Positions 1-12,539 of a DNA stretch of 64,000 nt are shown piece by piece (the stretch's first letter is position 1; each line of letters opens with the position of its first letter). Both the position numbers and the translations under genes were made by a program. The notes below the pieces were generated by a model that saw only the letters and a program-made list of their open reading frames with translations, was not told the origin of the DNA and made no database searches. Source of the DNA: Lateolabrax maculatus (lineage: Eukaryota; Chordata; Actinopteri; Acropomatiformes; Lateolabracidae). The stretch is from positions 8,655,501-8,719,500 of the forward strand of contig CM062219.1 in the NCBI GenBank assembly GCA_031216445.1, written 5' to 3'.

Positions 1-3000
1 TGTTTATAAACAGATCACATTCAGAACCAACCTCAGAGACAATTACATAGCTTTTTCCTTGTGACTGTTTCTCAAAAGCCACATTGTGTTTCCCAGTTGA
101 ACGCTTATAATGTAAAGAAGTCACAGTAAGACATGTTCGGTTTGCATTTGCAGTAACATAATACAGCTGTGTTAGAGCATTAGGAGGGTGAACGGTAAAC
201 AGTGAGGCTGATATCAAGTCCTAAGCCCAAATGGTGGACCCTGCCAACAATGAAAACTACTGAATATAAATACACTGAATGGCTATTGCTGGAAAAATGC
301 CAACTTAACAGTAAGAAAAACATGGTTTGATATCATGAAAATCTTATTGATTACAACTTTAATGTTTCACAGCACAATTTTTTTAGGACCTGGTAAAAAG
401 AATGATCAACTATTTCAAACTTTGAATAGTTTGGTTCAAAGCATTTCAAGTTGATCATTACTGAAGTCAGTAATTCTTGTAAAGTAAAAATGTTTATTTC
501 TTTTAGCAGATTGATGCAGTTGAATTGGCATAATTTACAGCTGATGCATTGATGCAGTGAATGAATCGTTACACCCCTTGTAAACATCAATTAATCAAAA
601 CTAATAAAACCAGGACACCAGGCAGAAATGTGTTAATGCATTCTGTTCAATTTTTAATTTGTTTTCATTCTGCCATCTCAGTTATACATTGCATTTTGCA
701 TCCAATTGATCCTAAAAAGATGAAGTATCTTCATGAGCGTTCTCTCCAATTAGGCTCTAACAGGAACAGACAGAATCAAAGACACAAGACACTGTACAAG
801 TTCATATCAATATTTCATGGAAGAAATCCAAAGCAAATCAAAACTACTTTTACTGGTACAGGTGTTGACTTTGACACACTCGCCTTGAGTTCCCTCTTAG
901 CTCTCTAGTTGCACATGGTAATATGTAGCTTGCTTTTGCTCTGTAACAAGTGAGCCAGATATAGAGTGATAGCTAAATGTGCTCCAAAAATTACTTTTCT
1001 TCAGGCTTTTTCTTGGTTAAGATCTAAAATAGAAGCATGCATGTTAGAGCCACCAGTGCATTCATTACAGAAAATGATCCGTGGTGAAAAACGTTCTCAT
1101 TCTGAAATGATGAAGTTGTTGCTGTCTTAGCAACCACTGTTCATATTTACTTGACTAAACTGTGCTGACACAGTAATTGGAAAGGAATCTGATAAAATGG
1201 TGGTCTTAGTGGGTCATACTGGGGAATTTACCGACTTTAGCTGATTTTATGAATTTAAAAAACAAAAAACTCATCTATAATTAGGCAAACTCTTTGTTTA
1301 AAATGCCAAAATGTTGCTTGTTAGAATAATTAATGTATGTATGTTTGATCAACGATGATATGAAATTTTTCAGCAAATATACTGTATAAGGCTGTTAAGT
1401 GCCATTTACAGTAAGTATGTATAAATTAATTAAGTATTTATTTATGACTCCCCAGTTCATATATCCTGTATTTTCTGTAGGTCACAGACACTTCCACGCA
1501 GGACAATGTAATGTACCCACCCTCCCACACGAGTTACTTGAACACCATAAAGCAATAATCACCTACACTCCCATTTCCTCCTATGCAGCTGCTATGCCAT
1601 TCATCTCCTCTTAAATTCCTTTGATAGGTCATTAAACTGGTCTTGGAGCTGTGAAGTAAAGCACTGAATCATGTCGCAGGTTCCATCTGCTGGCATGCCT
1701 AATCTGGGGCAGAAGGGCCCAAGTGCATATGGCTGCCATATAAAATGTTATACAATAATTGGCAGTGACGGAGCCATGAGGAGGATTCACTGAAAATTAA
1801 TTGATCAGTGGGAGATAGCAGCAGAGAGAGGGACAGTTAGAGCACTGGACAAAGAATGAAGAGGGAAAAATGTTGGTACATCTGCTGCAAATCTGAAAGT
1901 CACTCGCAGCTCCCCTGGCTTGAGTGTTTGCTCCAGATTTCAGAAATAATAGCAACGTGTACCACTTATAAAGCTAAGTCATGGAACGAAGTGGAAGCTG
2001 AATCAGCATGTACTAGTATGAGCCCTGTCCCACCAGATGAGAACCGTCTTTGCAGTGTTGAAGAAGTGCAAAGTTCTCAAAACGAAGACTTCTGCAAATC
2101 TGCCACAAAACATTTATTGAATATGTGGTTGGAACGCTTCAATCTATGGTGTACTTGATTAGACAGAGTAAAGAAAGGCAATCTCTTGTCAGTTATGACA
2201 GCCTATATTGCGATTATATAAGCATTCATTCACTCATTCTGATACTACATGTTCACGTCTTACTGCTCTTTGATTGTACTAAATGTGTAAAATTACCTCG
2301 TCTTTGAGAGAGTTGTCAAGATATTACCTTTGAAATGTTGGCTACATCATGAAGTTGTGTGATTATGTAACAGTCCACTGGCAGAAAGGAATTCAACTTT
2401 GAATGCTAATTTAAAGTGCTGAATGGACCATTAAAAAGTGCTGCCGTCAAGCCATGCTCAGGCAGACTGACACACCGCTGACTCGGTGTCAGAGAATTCA
2501 AACGAAGTAACCGACAATCAATTTGAGGGGTCCCACCTTTTCATGGCTAAATCATTATGAGGAGGCCTTGAGGGCTGGGAAGGAAAAGACGTGGAGGAAA
2601 GCTTTGAATGAAGCTCTTATAAAACACTGTGCTGTAGCTTCTTCCCACATTGCTTACTTTTTAAACCAAAAATCATTTTCACAGGGCTATGATGCCACAG
2701 TTGATACATAAAATAATCTCTTAAACAAAACTTTACAATGTGTTGGTGTTTTTTAATGCAATCTAACATAGCTGCAGTGTATTTCCCAAAAAATCTTAAC
2801 GTGTGCATGTTACTGTACAGTATGTGGCTAAACCAACCACTACAACGCATCTTTTAATTTAACCTCTTGTTTGTTTCTTGATTTGTTTTGATTACAATCA
2901 AGATGGTGTGCAGGGGTTTATTTGCACATTTTAAGAGTTGCTTAGCTTGAGTGTAGACATCTGTCACCAGCAGTGGAGAGTGAGGGACACAATGACTGAG

Positions 3001-4970
3001 ATTCTTGACCAACCATTGCTTTTTGCAGTGCTTAGAAATTTGGCAACACAAATAAAATGTTTAATTGTATTTAATGAGTTCAACTTTTGCAACACATTAA
3101 AACCATGATTAACACAACGACAGAAATTAAATGATTCAGCTTACTGATTCAGGGAGTTAATCTGATCAAACTTGAGGTTGTGGAATTGCTACATTGTGTG
3201 TATTCTGTTCCCATTTGATTTCTTCAAGATTGATTTAAATTGTCTCAGTAAGATTAAAATGCAAGTTCCAAAAATCTAAAATCTTCAAACAGTTGGTTTG
3301 GATTGCAGTCTGTGTGTGTGTGTGTTTGTTTTTTTATTGATCAAAATCTGTTTTTACATTGAATTTGTATATATTTATTGAACAGAACTCAATAAGAACA
3401 GGCTTTTAAGGTTATATTGTTGAGACGATGAAGCCTTGTGTTGCACTTAAAGTTACACACTTACTGTAATTGGGCTCATCATTCATATACCAAAGTCTGC
3501 AACAAAAAATGTATCTAAATTCAATCTAAATCTAATTCAGAGGGAATGCTTTTAAAACTATCAGTCAGTAATTAGGAAATTGCATTTCCCTCTGTCTATA
3601 GACTTGAAAGATCTTGTTTTGTGCTCATCTCAGCAGTGTGAAGAGTCTAGACCATCGGAATGTGTCTGTATGTATGAATAGTCACACCTTTTAGATAAAC
3701 ATGTGAGCATATGGATCTCACATCCAATCCTGATGGCAGATCAACATACACATACAAGTATGTTTGATAGTGGGATTTGAGAATGCATGGCATCCATATG
3801 GAAATAGAAACATTTCTGGGATTGACAGAACGAACAGATGATGATGAAAATCACAGCTTCCGATTACATTTGCATGACAATGATACCCCCTTTAGAGTGA
3901 ACCAATAGATCAGAAATCTTCTCATGCTGTGCCTTTCCAGAAAAAAAGATATGCTGAATTACATGTATGAATAGCTTGTTTTAAAACAATAACAAAATTC
4001 TGTTTGGAAAACCAAATTCCCATGCAAGTCTTTATGCTGACAATTATACCACACAAAGAAACCTACTTACGTGAATGCCTAATCACTGACTTTCAGTCCC
4101 TGGTTTTGCTAGACATAAGCTACTGACTCAATAAGAGAGAGCCATCTTTTGCATTTCAACCAGCTGAAGAAAACCTGGTGTTTTTATCCTTAGGGCAGGA
4201 TTATTTGGTTTTTCTGTAACCCACAGAGTAACAGAGACGCCTGTAATGTCTGTCCGTGTCTGTCTCAGCGGGTACAGAAGCAAACGCCATGAACATCCAC
4301 ACAAATATTTTACAGCGTCTTTTTAATATTGATTCTGTGAAGTATATCTTTAACTGCAGTCGAAAACAAGGGTACAGTGATGCACAGTTTATCAAGTTGA
4401 GCTATTGGTCAGTATAATTCCTTGTTGGTCTTTGTACTTTTTTGTTAAAAGTTCAAGTTAGAGCATTCTACAGATAAAAGGACCCTGAGCAATTTAAATG
4501 AAAACACACCCTATCACGAATGAACATCATAGGACACTGCTCAGAGTCCAATCCCCCCCACAAAAAAACAAGAGTGATTTTTTTTATATTTATATCAGAG
4601 TGAATAAATAAACACAGCATAATGCAATGCTTCTGCATCATAAGAGTCCTTAAAGATATGTGTTAGTGTGCTTTATTGTCTTAAAATCTTAACTTTAATG
4701 TGCATTTTCAGATCCGGGCGCTCAGAACTGCTTTATAAATGATTAAAATACTGGTCTTTTGTTATCCTCTTAATTATCTGACAGATTAGACCACAGTGTG
4801 CACTTCCAGATGTGTACTGTTTTGCCACAAATTAATTTGATGAGACGGAGTCAGGCAAATTAATGTGTTACCACACTGTAATTAATACTGCTTTAATGTA
4901 ATTGTTGATTGTGTGGTTGTATATGCCGAGTCGTTTTGGTTAGAGCGGTTGTCTTTTCTTTGATTGTCAG
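1..4970 (+). other. Intron upstream of the first visible brinp1 exon (partial)
   Basis: No coding exon could be found here. I looked for the preceding brinp1 exon, which should end on the first two bases of an Arg codon followed by a GT donor, and saw none. The stretch is AT-rich and largely unique-looking. It contains a 59-nt hairpin at 401-459, a possible worn transposon end around 540-585 (GAATCGTTACACCCC) and a short (TG)n near 3310. The acceptor at its right end reads TTTGATTGTCAG. The short open frames here (60-115 codons) have no recognisable domain and are taken as chance. Confidence 0.7.
401..459. repeat. 59-nt imperfect hairpin (inverted repeat)
   Basis: AATGATCAACT at 401-411 pairs perfectly with AGTTGATCATT at 449-459. 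An inner stem pairs CTTTGAA (420-426) with TTCAAAG (435-441) around an 8-nt loop. The 7-8 nt between the stems do not pair well. This may be a relic of a small inverted-repeat transposon or simply a foldback in intronic RNA. No known microRNA is recognised. Confidence 0.6.
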
Positions 4971-5161
4971 GGAATTTGCACGTTGGAAGGTGAGGAACAC
5001 AGCGATTGAGAGAAGGGACCTGATCCGGAACCCGGTGCCACTCATGCCTGAGTTCCAGCGCAGCGTACGCTTGCTGGGCCGCAGACCCACTACTCAACAG
5101 TTCATCGAAACCATCATTAAGAAATATGGAACCCACATTCTCATCTCAGCCACCCTGGGAG
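4971..5161 (+). CDS. brinp1: brinp1 coding exon with the MACPF signature (residues ~74-137)
   Basis: The first visible coding exon starts after the acceptor TTGATTGTCAG. Its first base completes an Arg codon begun in the missing upstream exon (phase 2). It encodes 63 full codons from EFARWKVRNT to SATLG and ends on the first base of a Gly codon before the donor GTAAGA. It carries the membrane attack complex/perforin (MACPF) hallmark: an aromatic-Gly-Thr-His block (YGTH) followed eight residues later by Gly-Gly. The segment RRDL...RLLGRRPTTQQF is near-identical to vertebrate BRINP1 as remembered. Family knowledge: BRINPs share this domain with perforin and complement but are not known to form pores. 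Nothing here suggests a toxin role. In-frame sequence upstream of 4971 is intronic and should not be translated. Confidence 0.97.
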
Positions 5162-5479
5162 GTAAGAGAGGTTCACTGGTGATTTCACAGTTTTTACAGA
5201 CTATTTTAAATGCTTTTTGCACAGGGTTTGTGGTTTGCTCTGTGATATTACTTGGGGATGCTCCTTTCAGAAACATCATTTCTTAGTCATTTTATGCAAC
5301 CAGGTTCAAATATTACAACGTCTTGAAAGGAGCCTTAACGCTGCAACATATGTAAGGTCTGTTTTTCCCAAATATAGGTTGTAAGTAGGTTGAAAAATAC
5401 CATACACGGCATGGATGGTAGGTCCTGTCAGGGAATCTGATAGGGCTGCCATCAACTCTTGCCTGGGCATTTTTCCCAA

Positions 5480-5871
5480 TGTGTTAAGCTGCATATGTGT
5501 AGGAAAAGCATAAACAGCAGGAACAAGTCAGGAGGAGCTCCAGGCTGTTCTACATACCATGAGCCCGATTCACTGACATATAGACATGGAGAGCCTGCCT
5601 GAGAGATACTTTGCCACTGGGTCTCTCCTTCTCTTGGTTCCATTCTTGACGCCAGATCAGCGTCAATGTTGTTCCTGCCAGGTCTGTAGATAATGTTGAA
5701 ATCATACACTGACAAATCCGACAGGCAACAATGCCCCATAGCAATAAGCTTCGCCGAGGTAAAGACATATGTTAGGGGATTGTTGTCAGTACATACAGTG
5801 AAACGGGTTCCATATAGATAATCATGGAAATTCTCGACAGAAATTCCAACTTGCCTGAGACTTGTTTCCAT
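5480..5871 (-). mobile_element. Ty3/gypsy-type LTR retrotransposon relic, RNase H segment
   Basis: Read on the minus strand, about 5832 down to 5634 encodes the end of a reverse transcriptase/RNase H region. The order is FHDYLYGT, then FTVCTDNNPLTYV with the conserved Asp of TDNNPL, then SAKL, then YDFNIIYRPGRNN, then DAD..SRM at the RNase H end. This block order is diagnostic of gypsy-like pol in vertebrates. Upstream of it (higher coordinates) the expected RT domain is missing. Downstream, sequence toward 5306 loses similarity and no integrase motif is seen. There are no LTRs or flanking duplications. It is a short, old, inactive fragment lying antisense in the intron, beginning only a few hundred bases after the 4971-5161 exon. 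Confidence 0.8.
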
Positions 5872-6478
5872 GGTGCTTAAGAGGAGGTGGAATATTTCAA
5901 AAAGAAGAGCACACTCTATACAGAAAGCAAACTATAAAAAAGACACAACCCTTTAATTAATAAATACTTCTCTATTCTCTATACAAATAAATATCTCTAT
6001 TCAATTACCCCATGAATATACTGGGAAACTGCAACACCATGGTGTCCAGGATTATTCATCTGCCTGTTTGCAACAATGTCAAAAGAGCTCAGTGAAGCAG
6101 TTTGGGGTCAAGTTGTTCTCCAGGGTGTTGAAAATCTCTCCCACAGCAAAACTGCAGCTACATCACAAAAGGGCAGGACAAAGCAGACCGGATACATTTT
6201 CACAAACCAAATTACTCTTCCAAAGTGAGATTAGGGGAATTTAAAGTGGCCACAGTGAAAGACCCGCACACTTACATTTTATAAGGCAGCTTCGTGCCAG
6301 AGCAGCATTTGCATGTGTAGTGAGTCTAAACATTTAGCATTTAGCAAAATTTGAATCTGCTTTTTATTTGTGAACCTGACTGTAATTAGATAGTAAATAT
6401 AAAGAGTAACAGCATATAAGACCTACATTTAAATATACAGTACAGTGAAAGCTATATCCAGGTGTGTAGATTTGTCAG

Positions 6479-6697
6479 TTGTCCAGGGTTGGTGACCTGC
6501 ACAGGATTGACTCCACACTGACCAAAGAGAAGTACCACTCTATTCTGAAGAGGTATTGCATCTCGTCTGGTTTAAGTGGAATTTCTGGCAGGACAGTGAC
6601 GCAAAACTTGCATCAAAGCTATGACAGGACTATCTTATATCCACAGTCACCAAACTCCATCCCCACTGAACACGTGGAAATATTTGATAAGTGAAAG
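6479..6697 (+). mobile_element. Tc1/mariner-like transposase relic
   Basis: The + strand frame begins VGDLHRIDSTLTKEKYHSIL, the segment just after the second catalytic Asp region of Tc1-family DDE transposases (usually GVGDL..IDG...KYHSIL). It continues with SSGL. After a scrambled stretch it resumes with YPQSPNSIPTEHVEIFD, matching the usual PPQSPDLNPIEHVWD block that holds the third catalytic acidic residue. The intervening QQDNDPKHT-type segment is corrupted. No inverted terminal repeats were found on either side, and the N-terminal DNA-binding half is absent. It is an inactive fossil. Confidence 0.8.
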
Positions 6698-9233
6698 GGC
6701 AAAACATACTGTAACATCATAAAAATAATCTGAATTCTCACAATCTTTTTACAATCTGTAATATTGTAGAAGCAAGTTGTGGCTGCCAGTTGGAAGCTGT
6801 CGACCTACCAAATGAACTTACACTTTCAATGGATAGTTTTCCTGTATGAGAAGTTATCAGTGTGTATAAAAAATAATAGGGTAAAAAATATATCTATGTA
6901 TCTATATATGGAGTGAACACAAAAAAAAGTTGCTGAAGAACACAAGTTTAAGAAAAATGGGGTCAAAATACTAATGTGATGAGCCAGATTCAAACAACAC
7001 CGACTTTACATGGTGACTTTGCCAACTGATCCACAAACAGTATTATACTGGAAGGTTAAATCTTGCACAATAAGTTTAACTTTGTAAACATACTGTAGCC
7101 TGTAGGTATCCACGCTCCTCACCATCCTTAAGCTGGCAGGCAGAAATCTAAATTGACATGTTCCCACAGGCAATATGAAGTGTTTGCAATGAAAAATGGC
7201 ATCAGGTTTCAGTTGCAGTCACATATTATATGTGTTGACCTCTAACCAGAACTTTTTCAACATTTTTCACACAGCCCTGTTTACTGCCCCAACCAACATT
7301 ACATGCAAATAAGAAAATAATGTGATCAGTAGTTTTACTTTTGACACTGACACAGTGTGCTTTTCCATAATGGACCAATTGTGATAACTAGATGCTAGAT
7401 TATCATAAGTATTGGTCTGATTTATCTACAAGCATTAACTTATTAAAAAACAACAGAAACACTTTCAAGTAGCCTATATTAGAGGAAAAGCACTGTCAGA
7501 AACTAGGGTGTACACAGATGCTATTTTTTATTAAATAAACGCTATATTCTGAAGTCTGTTTTTAAGGCCTTTTTTTTATTTTGGCAATTTAAACCATCTC
7601 CCAAAAACCCTGCAATTGTAGGCAAATACAGTACATTTTTTACATCACATTACATTTCCAAAGACAAAAACTCACAGTGGAAAGAGGAATTAATGCCTCT
7701 AATGGATGATTTCAGTATTTTGGATGTGCTTCCCAAAATAAAAGTTAAGCACCCCTGCTGTCCAAATCTAAATATAAATGGCTTCTCCCTCGAATCTCTT
7801 ATCTTATCTCCAGTTCTGAGGGTTGCATGAAGGCAGCAAACTGTGATTGCTTTGCCAATTGCATTTCAAAGATATAATTAGTAAGATAATCTGCTCTTTT
7901 ACTTGAACCTTGTATTATATAATAGTATGCATGAAACATTTCCAAGTAGTCGCTCCAGTTGTGTAAAATGATATTTGTCGCTTTGTAATCTCACAATCAA
8001 ATGCCTTTGAGGAAAAGTATGTGATACTTTTTGTTATGTTTTTCATCTCCTTAATATAACCATGTACAAACACACTTGGATTTTGGAACTTGACACATTT
8101 GTTTCAACATTTAGCAACAAAGATAATTTAGGGTTAATGATAAAGAGTGTAGAGATTATGGTCAATTTTGCAGACATCTATAGAACCTATAAAGTATGTG
8201 GAGATTCTTTGTATTTAAACAAGAATTAAAACACAGCCAGTCCTTATTGTCCAGTCCTTTTGTCTAATATTTGCACAGCAAATTCAAACATATATGTCAG
8301 CACTGATACTTCAGCTCGAATCATTGATGCTTAAGCATTTATCAGAAAAGAAATCTGGTAGGAGACTTCTTTCATTTTTAAATATTACAGTCCTTTAAAT
8401 GTCAAACGTTAGGCCTTCATAATTTAGCAAAACTGTGCAGAGGAATATCAGGTGTGAAGGGTTAGAGTTGCAATATCATATACACGACTCTGTAAGGTGA
8501 TTCATCCTGAGACACTCATTGTGGAAATTGGAAATACAATATTGCGCTGAAACATTATATGAAGGTAAAATGTAGTTAAGTGTGTCTAAGCTAGGAAGAA
8601 TGCCACTGCCACAGATGCACCAGGTGGCTAAAATTAGACAATGGTTGAAAAAAATTAGTTAGAAAAAAATAATCACAGTATCATTTCCCGGCCACAGCAT
8701 CCTTCTTAATCTATCATATTCTCTACCGCTGAGTTATCACCATATTATATTTAACCTTGAGGTCGTTTTGTTTGAAGTTATAGGTCAGTACACTCTTATC
8801 TCAATCTTGAGATTGGCCATTAAAAACCACAGTTATATGAACCAATAAATGGGCACACCAGAGGAGAGATAAAGGAAGAAGAGGCTAATTCTCTCTTTAG
8901 CGACCAACACTTTGTGCTCTCAAAAATCATCACACACTTGAAAGAAAAGAAGAGAGTTGTCCTTCTCATAAGCAACTTAAAGTTGAGTGGTCAGGTCTAA
9001 AGAGCCCCATTTGAGGTCCCCTCCTGTGAACTGCATAAAAATGGTATATAATTGAACCACTTTTGTCACCAAACATGTTGGTTTATTTATTTCTGTATGA
9101 GCCTATTTGGTATGCAAGGTAGCAAGTCCACATTATTGTGGTGATCTTCTTAAATGCCACATCACTATGACTGAGCTCATGAGCTCTGAAAAAATAAACC
9201 TTAAAGGACATATTTGGGGGGCATCATATTAAG

Positions 9234-9238
<5 letters not shown>

Positions 9239-9292
<54 letters not shown>
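9239..9292. repeat. (AT)n microsatellite, about 27 units, followed by a T-rich run
   Basis: Uninterrupted AT dinucleotides run from 9239 to 9292. They are followed by GTCTTTCTTTC and a run of T to about 9318. The length makes it likely to be polymorphic and prone to assembly error. Confidence 0.97.
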
Positions 9293-9295
<3 letters not shown>

Positions 9296-9659
9296 TTTCT
9301 TTCTTTTTTTTTTTTTTACATTTTCAATTCATACTGCAATATCTCACTTAGGTTACACATATTCATGCACAAGATCACACGTGTGACATGTGTCACCGGT
9401 TTCATGGTGTTGCATTGACATTTGGTGGTGGGAACAAGCAAAGAACCAGTATCAGTACGCCTGCAGAGGTAGTGAAGAACACTGCAAGCCAGTAAAGACT
9501 GTTGGAAACAATGCACAATTTATAATATTGAAATAACAGCTTTGCCAATGTTTTATGAGGAAGGAAATGCACTCAACACGTTTGTTAGGCCGTCAGCGGA
9601 ACACAAAATGCATTTAGATGAGTAACACTGGATGTAAACAAAACCATAAATATGTCACA

Positions 9660-9850
9660 GGGCACCTTTAAGATATGGTCAGATTAAGGCAACTAAAACT
9701 GCTTAACTAGGGATTAAGGAAAGAAGATGGTCATGGTTAAGGGTTAGAGAAAGATGGCCTTTAAAGAAACAAACTTTAACTGTTGGGGTCGGGATAGGGG
9801 ACAAGTAGTAAGTTCTTTCAACCCCATCCCTTGTACCATTTTTAAACCAA
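9660..9850 (+). repeat. Dispersed repeat, copy 1 (contains GGCAACTAAAACT)
   Basis: This stretch carries AAGGCAACTAAAACTGCTTAA, then ATTAAGGAAAGAAGATGGTC, then TAGAGAAAGATGG and GGGGTCGGGATAGGGG. The first part is shared with 15290-15356 on the same strand. Its reverse complement aligns with 44540-44695. The same pattern occurs widely in fish genomes, from memory. The family could be a SINE or a small non-autonomous element; I cannot name it. Confidence 0.6.
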
Positions 9851-12539
9851 AGCCCTAAGTTCTATCTATTCATTTATTTGTTTGTATTTTATTGTCCGTT
9901 GGCTTCTTTTCATGGCAAAAACAATTGTGCCTGTGTTGGCTGGAAGCACTGGGCACCAACACCCAGTGCTCAGAGAACAAATAAGTGTTGGTGACAATAC
10001 CCTTTGTTTATGTTTGGATTTATTGTGACACTCTTACTGAATATAAAGGTTTATATATTTCATTTTCATTTGCCAGTTTTCTGATGCTTGTGGAGAGGTA
10101 CCAGCCCAGGGTGCAGCGAAGCAATGACTCACTAATTGTGCTGTGGTTGATGCACTTTAAAAGATTAATCAGATTTTATAGGTTCAAAGAATGTTTAAGT
10201 AGCTGAACATGATCATATCTGATTTATTTATAAATAACATAACAAGAATAGTAATAGTAATGCTCACACAAGCTTTAACCTTTCTTATCTATCGAAATTG
10301 AACCATATTAATTCAAACCTCTAGTTCTTGGGGTTGGTAGATGTGTGGAAATATGATACTGTAATTCAATAGAATTAGCATTTAAGAAAGAAAGATAGTC
10401 GGTTACTTTTTATTAACACTACTGACTGACAACATCTGCGGAGGAGGTTTGGGGAAATAATTATCAATCATGCTGTTTTTCTGCTGTCTGAGCATTATAA
10501 CTACCTCACATCACCTGAAGCTGAGTTTCTGGCATATGTGGGTGCTTAAAAGGAGGCATCAAGGGATATGTATTTTGAAGTGCAACATATGACTCCGCTG
10601 CATCCTTGGTGCACACTGCGTGTGGGAGACCTGAAGTTTAAACAGAGCAAATACATCTCAGACTTCCCAAAAGACACCACTAGTCGATGCTCCTGAATTG
10701 AACTGAGTTCTGAAGCTGAAAGTGGAACACACATCAAAACAGTCTGACATAGATGCTTAACATCTCTGGTTTGCCTGCAGCCACTGAGAACAGAACTGTG
10801 GGTGCATGTATGTTTATTGACAATAGAATCCAAACCCTTTAATGTATCCAGGGCTTCAGAAGGAGTCACTGCACAACCAAGACTGTATATACGTGCTAGA
10901 GGAAGGTGTTGCTATTGGAAAAAGTGTGAAGGACAGATTTGCATTTTGCTGAAGCTGTGAGGGACATATTTCACCACATCTGTCATTCCCACTCACTCAT
11001 ATGTTCAAATCAGTTTTCCACACTGAGTGAGACTGCTGCTGTTTCACTGTGAATTCTGTTGATATTTGTGCAGAGAGGTCTGGTGCATTTGAGTTGAGAG
11101 AGAGAAAAGTGTAGGAAGACAAACAATTGATTGACAGTGCAATTGAATTCATTGTAATTACATCTTTGAAAAGGTCATTGTCCTGCATACTGGGCTGGAG
11201 GGCAAAAAGACACACCTTCAACTCTTAAGGTGAGACTACATAAGTTTTGCTGAACAGCAACCGCTGTGGCTGTAAGTGACAAATATGAGATAATGGTAAA
11301 TCCTAATTTTATTTTTATTTTTTTACTTCAGTGAGCTACAGAAAAAATATTTCACATGTAGGAGGAACTGTACTGGCTCTGAAGATTTAGCCTCCCACTC
11401 TGTAGTGAATACACAACCTATATGACTGGATCAGAGATGTGTTCTGTGCAACAGTCTTAGGCGTTCAGCACTGAAGAGGAAGAAGAAGCTTATTGAAATG
11501 ACTTGTGGTCACTGAAGCCTGAGGCTAGCGTTCTTATGCAGAACACTGGCTGTGCCCTGGGTTATAGTGGAAGACTACCCAGCTGTCATAACTACCTTTT
11601 TTTCATAACCTGAAACTTTTTGTAGTTGCTGTTGTTCTGCTGCCAACATAAAACGTATAGGGGCATAATTGGGCACTGAGAGCGTGGCTATCGCAAAGAA
11701 ACAGCCCTACTTTCAGAATATCGCTTGCATAAAGCAGTGACAATCTAGTTATAGTTGAGTAAAAAATCTGATTTTCTCTATTCCTTTACTTATATAAATG
11801 TTTTGTGTGTATGCAAGTATTGTGTCATTTCATTTGAAAAAAGTCTGTCCACCTGTTTTCAAGGAGAAATTATCACAGCAATGAGTGGCCATTTATTTAT
11901 CACGTTTTCTTGATTAAGTCTCTAGTTTCCCTATATTGCTCTAGTTGGGTTTTACTGCTCTCTACTGTGGTCTGTTACACAGATTGTGTTGAGTTTAGGA
12001 CACAGCTTTTTTTCTTTTCTTTTTTTCTTACTTTTGTTATATTCACAATATATTCATTGTAAATGCAGAACAATAGCTAATTATTAAAATGGGGTCAGTT
12101 TCCCGAATTTCACAAAAGACCACAATTAGAATGCATAACAGAAAAAAACAGGGTATGATCTGTATCTGTGTATGTATTGTGCAAATCTATATGGTGTATG
12201 AAAGTCTTTTGAAAAACAAAACAATATCATCCATTAGCTTCTTTCCTCTGACCTGTAGAAAGCAGTATAGTTTAATGCTCTCCATAAAGTGACCCACATA
12301 TGTACCATTAACACCAAATGGAGCACTCCCAGCCATTCCATTACTTTAAAACCCCTACTTGCACTGCTAACCCTCATCGACATCCATATGCATGCACGCA
12401 CAAAGAAAAGTACAGTCATAGTACATGCGTTTGCAGACTTGCACACACACTTTTGATGTGAAACAGTACATTGTTTTAAATACCTCTCAGCTGTAAACAC
12501 ATAAACTCTGCATGAGCTGATTAATCCTGGCAGCATGCC

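Noticed and set aside
4909..4970. In-frame extension of the first visible exon upstream to an ATG
   Set aside because: A good acceptor at 4969-4970 and the expected split Arg codon show this part is intron; no signal peptide is encoded.
4882..5136. Minus-strand frames opposite the 4971-5161 exon
   Set aside because: Shadows of the brinp1 coding exon.
10330..10365. Possible miR-147-like sequence (ATGTGTGGAAATA)
   Set aside because: A miR-147 gene lies within the mammalian BRINP1 locus as I recall, so I looked for it. Only a partial seed-length match exists here and no matching hairpin arm was found.
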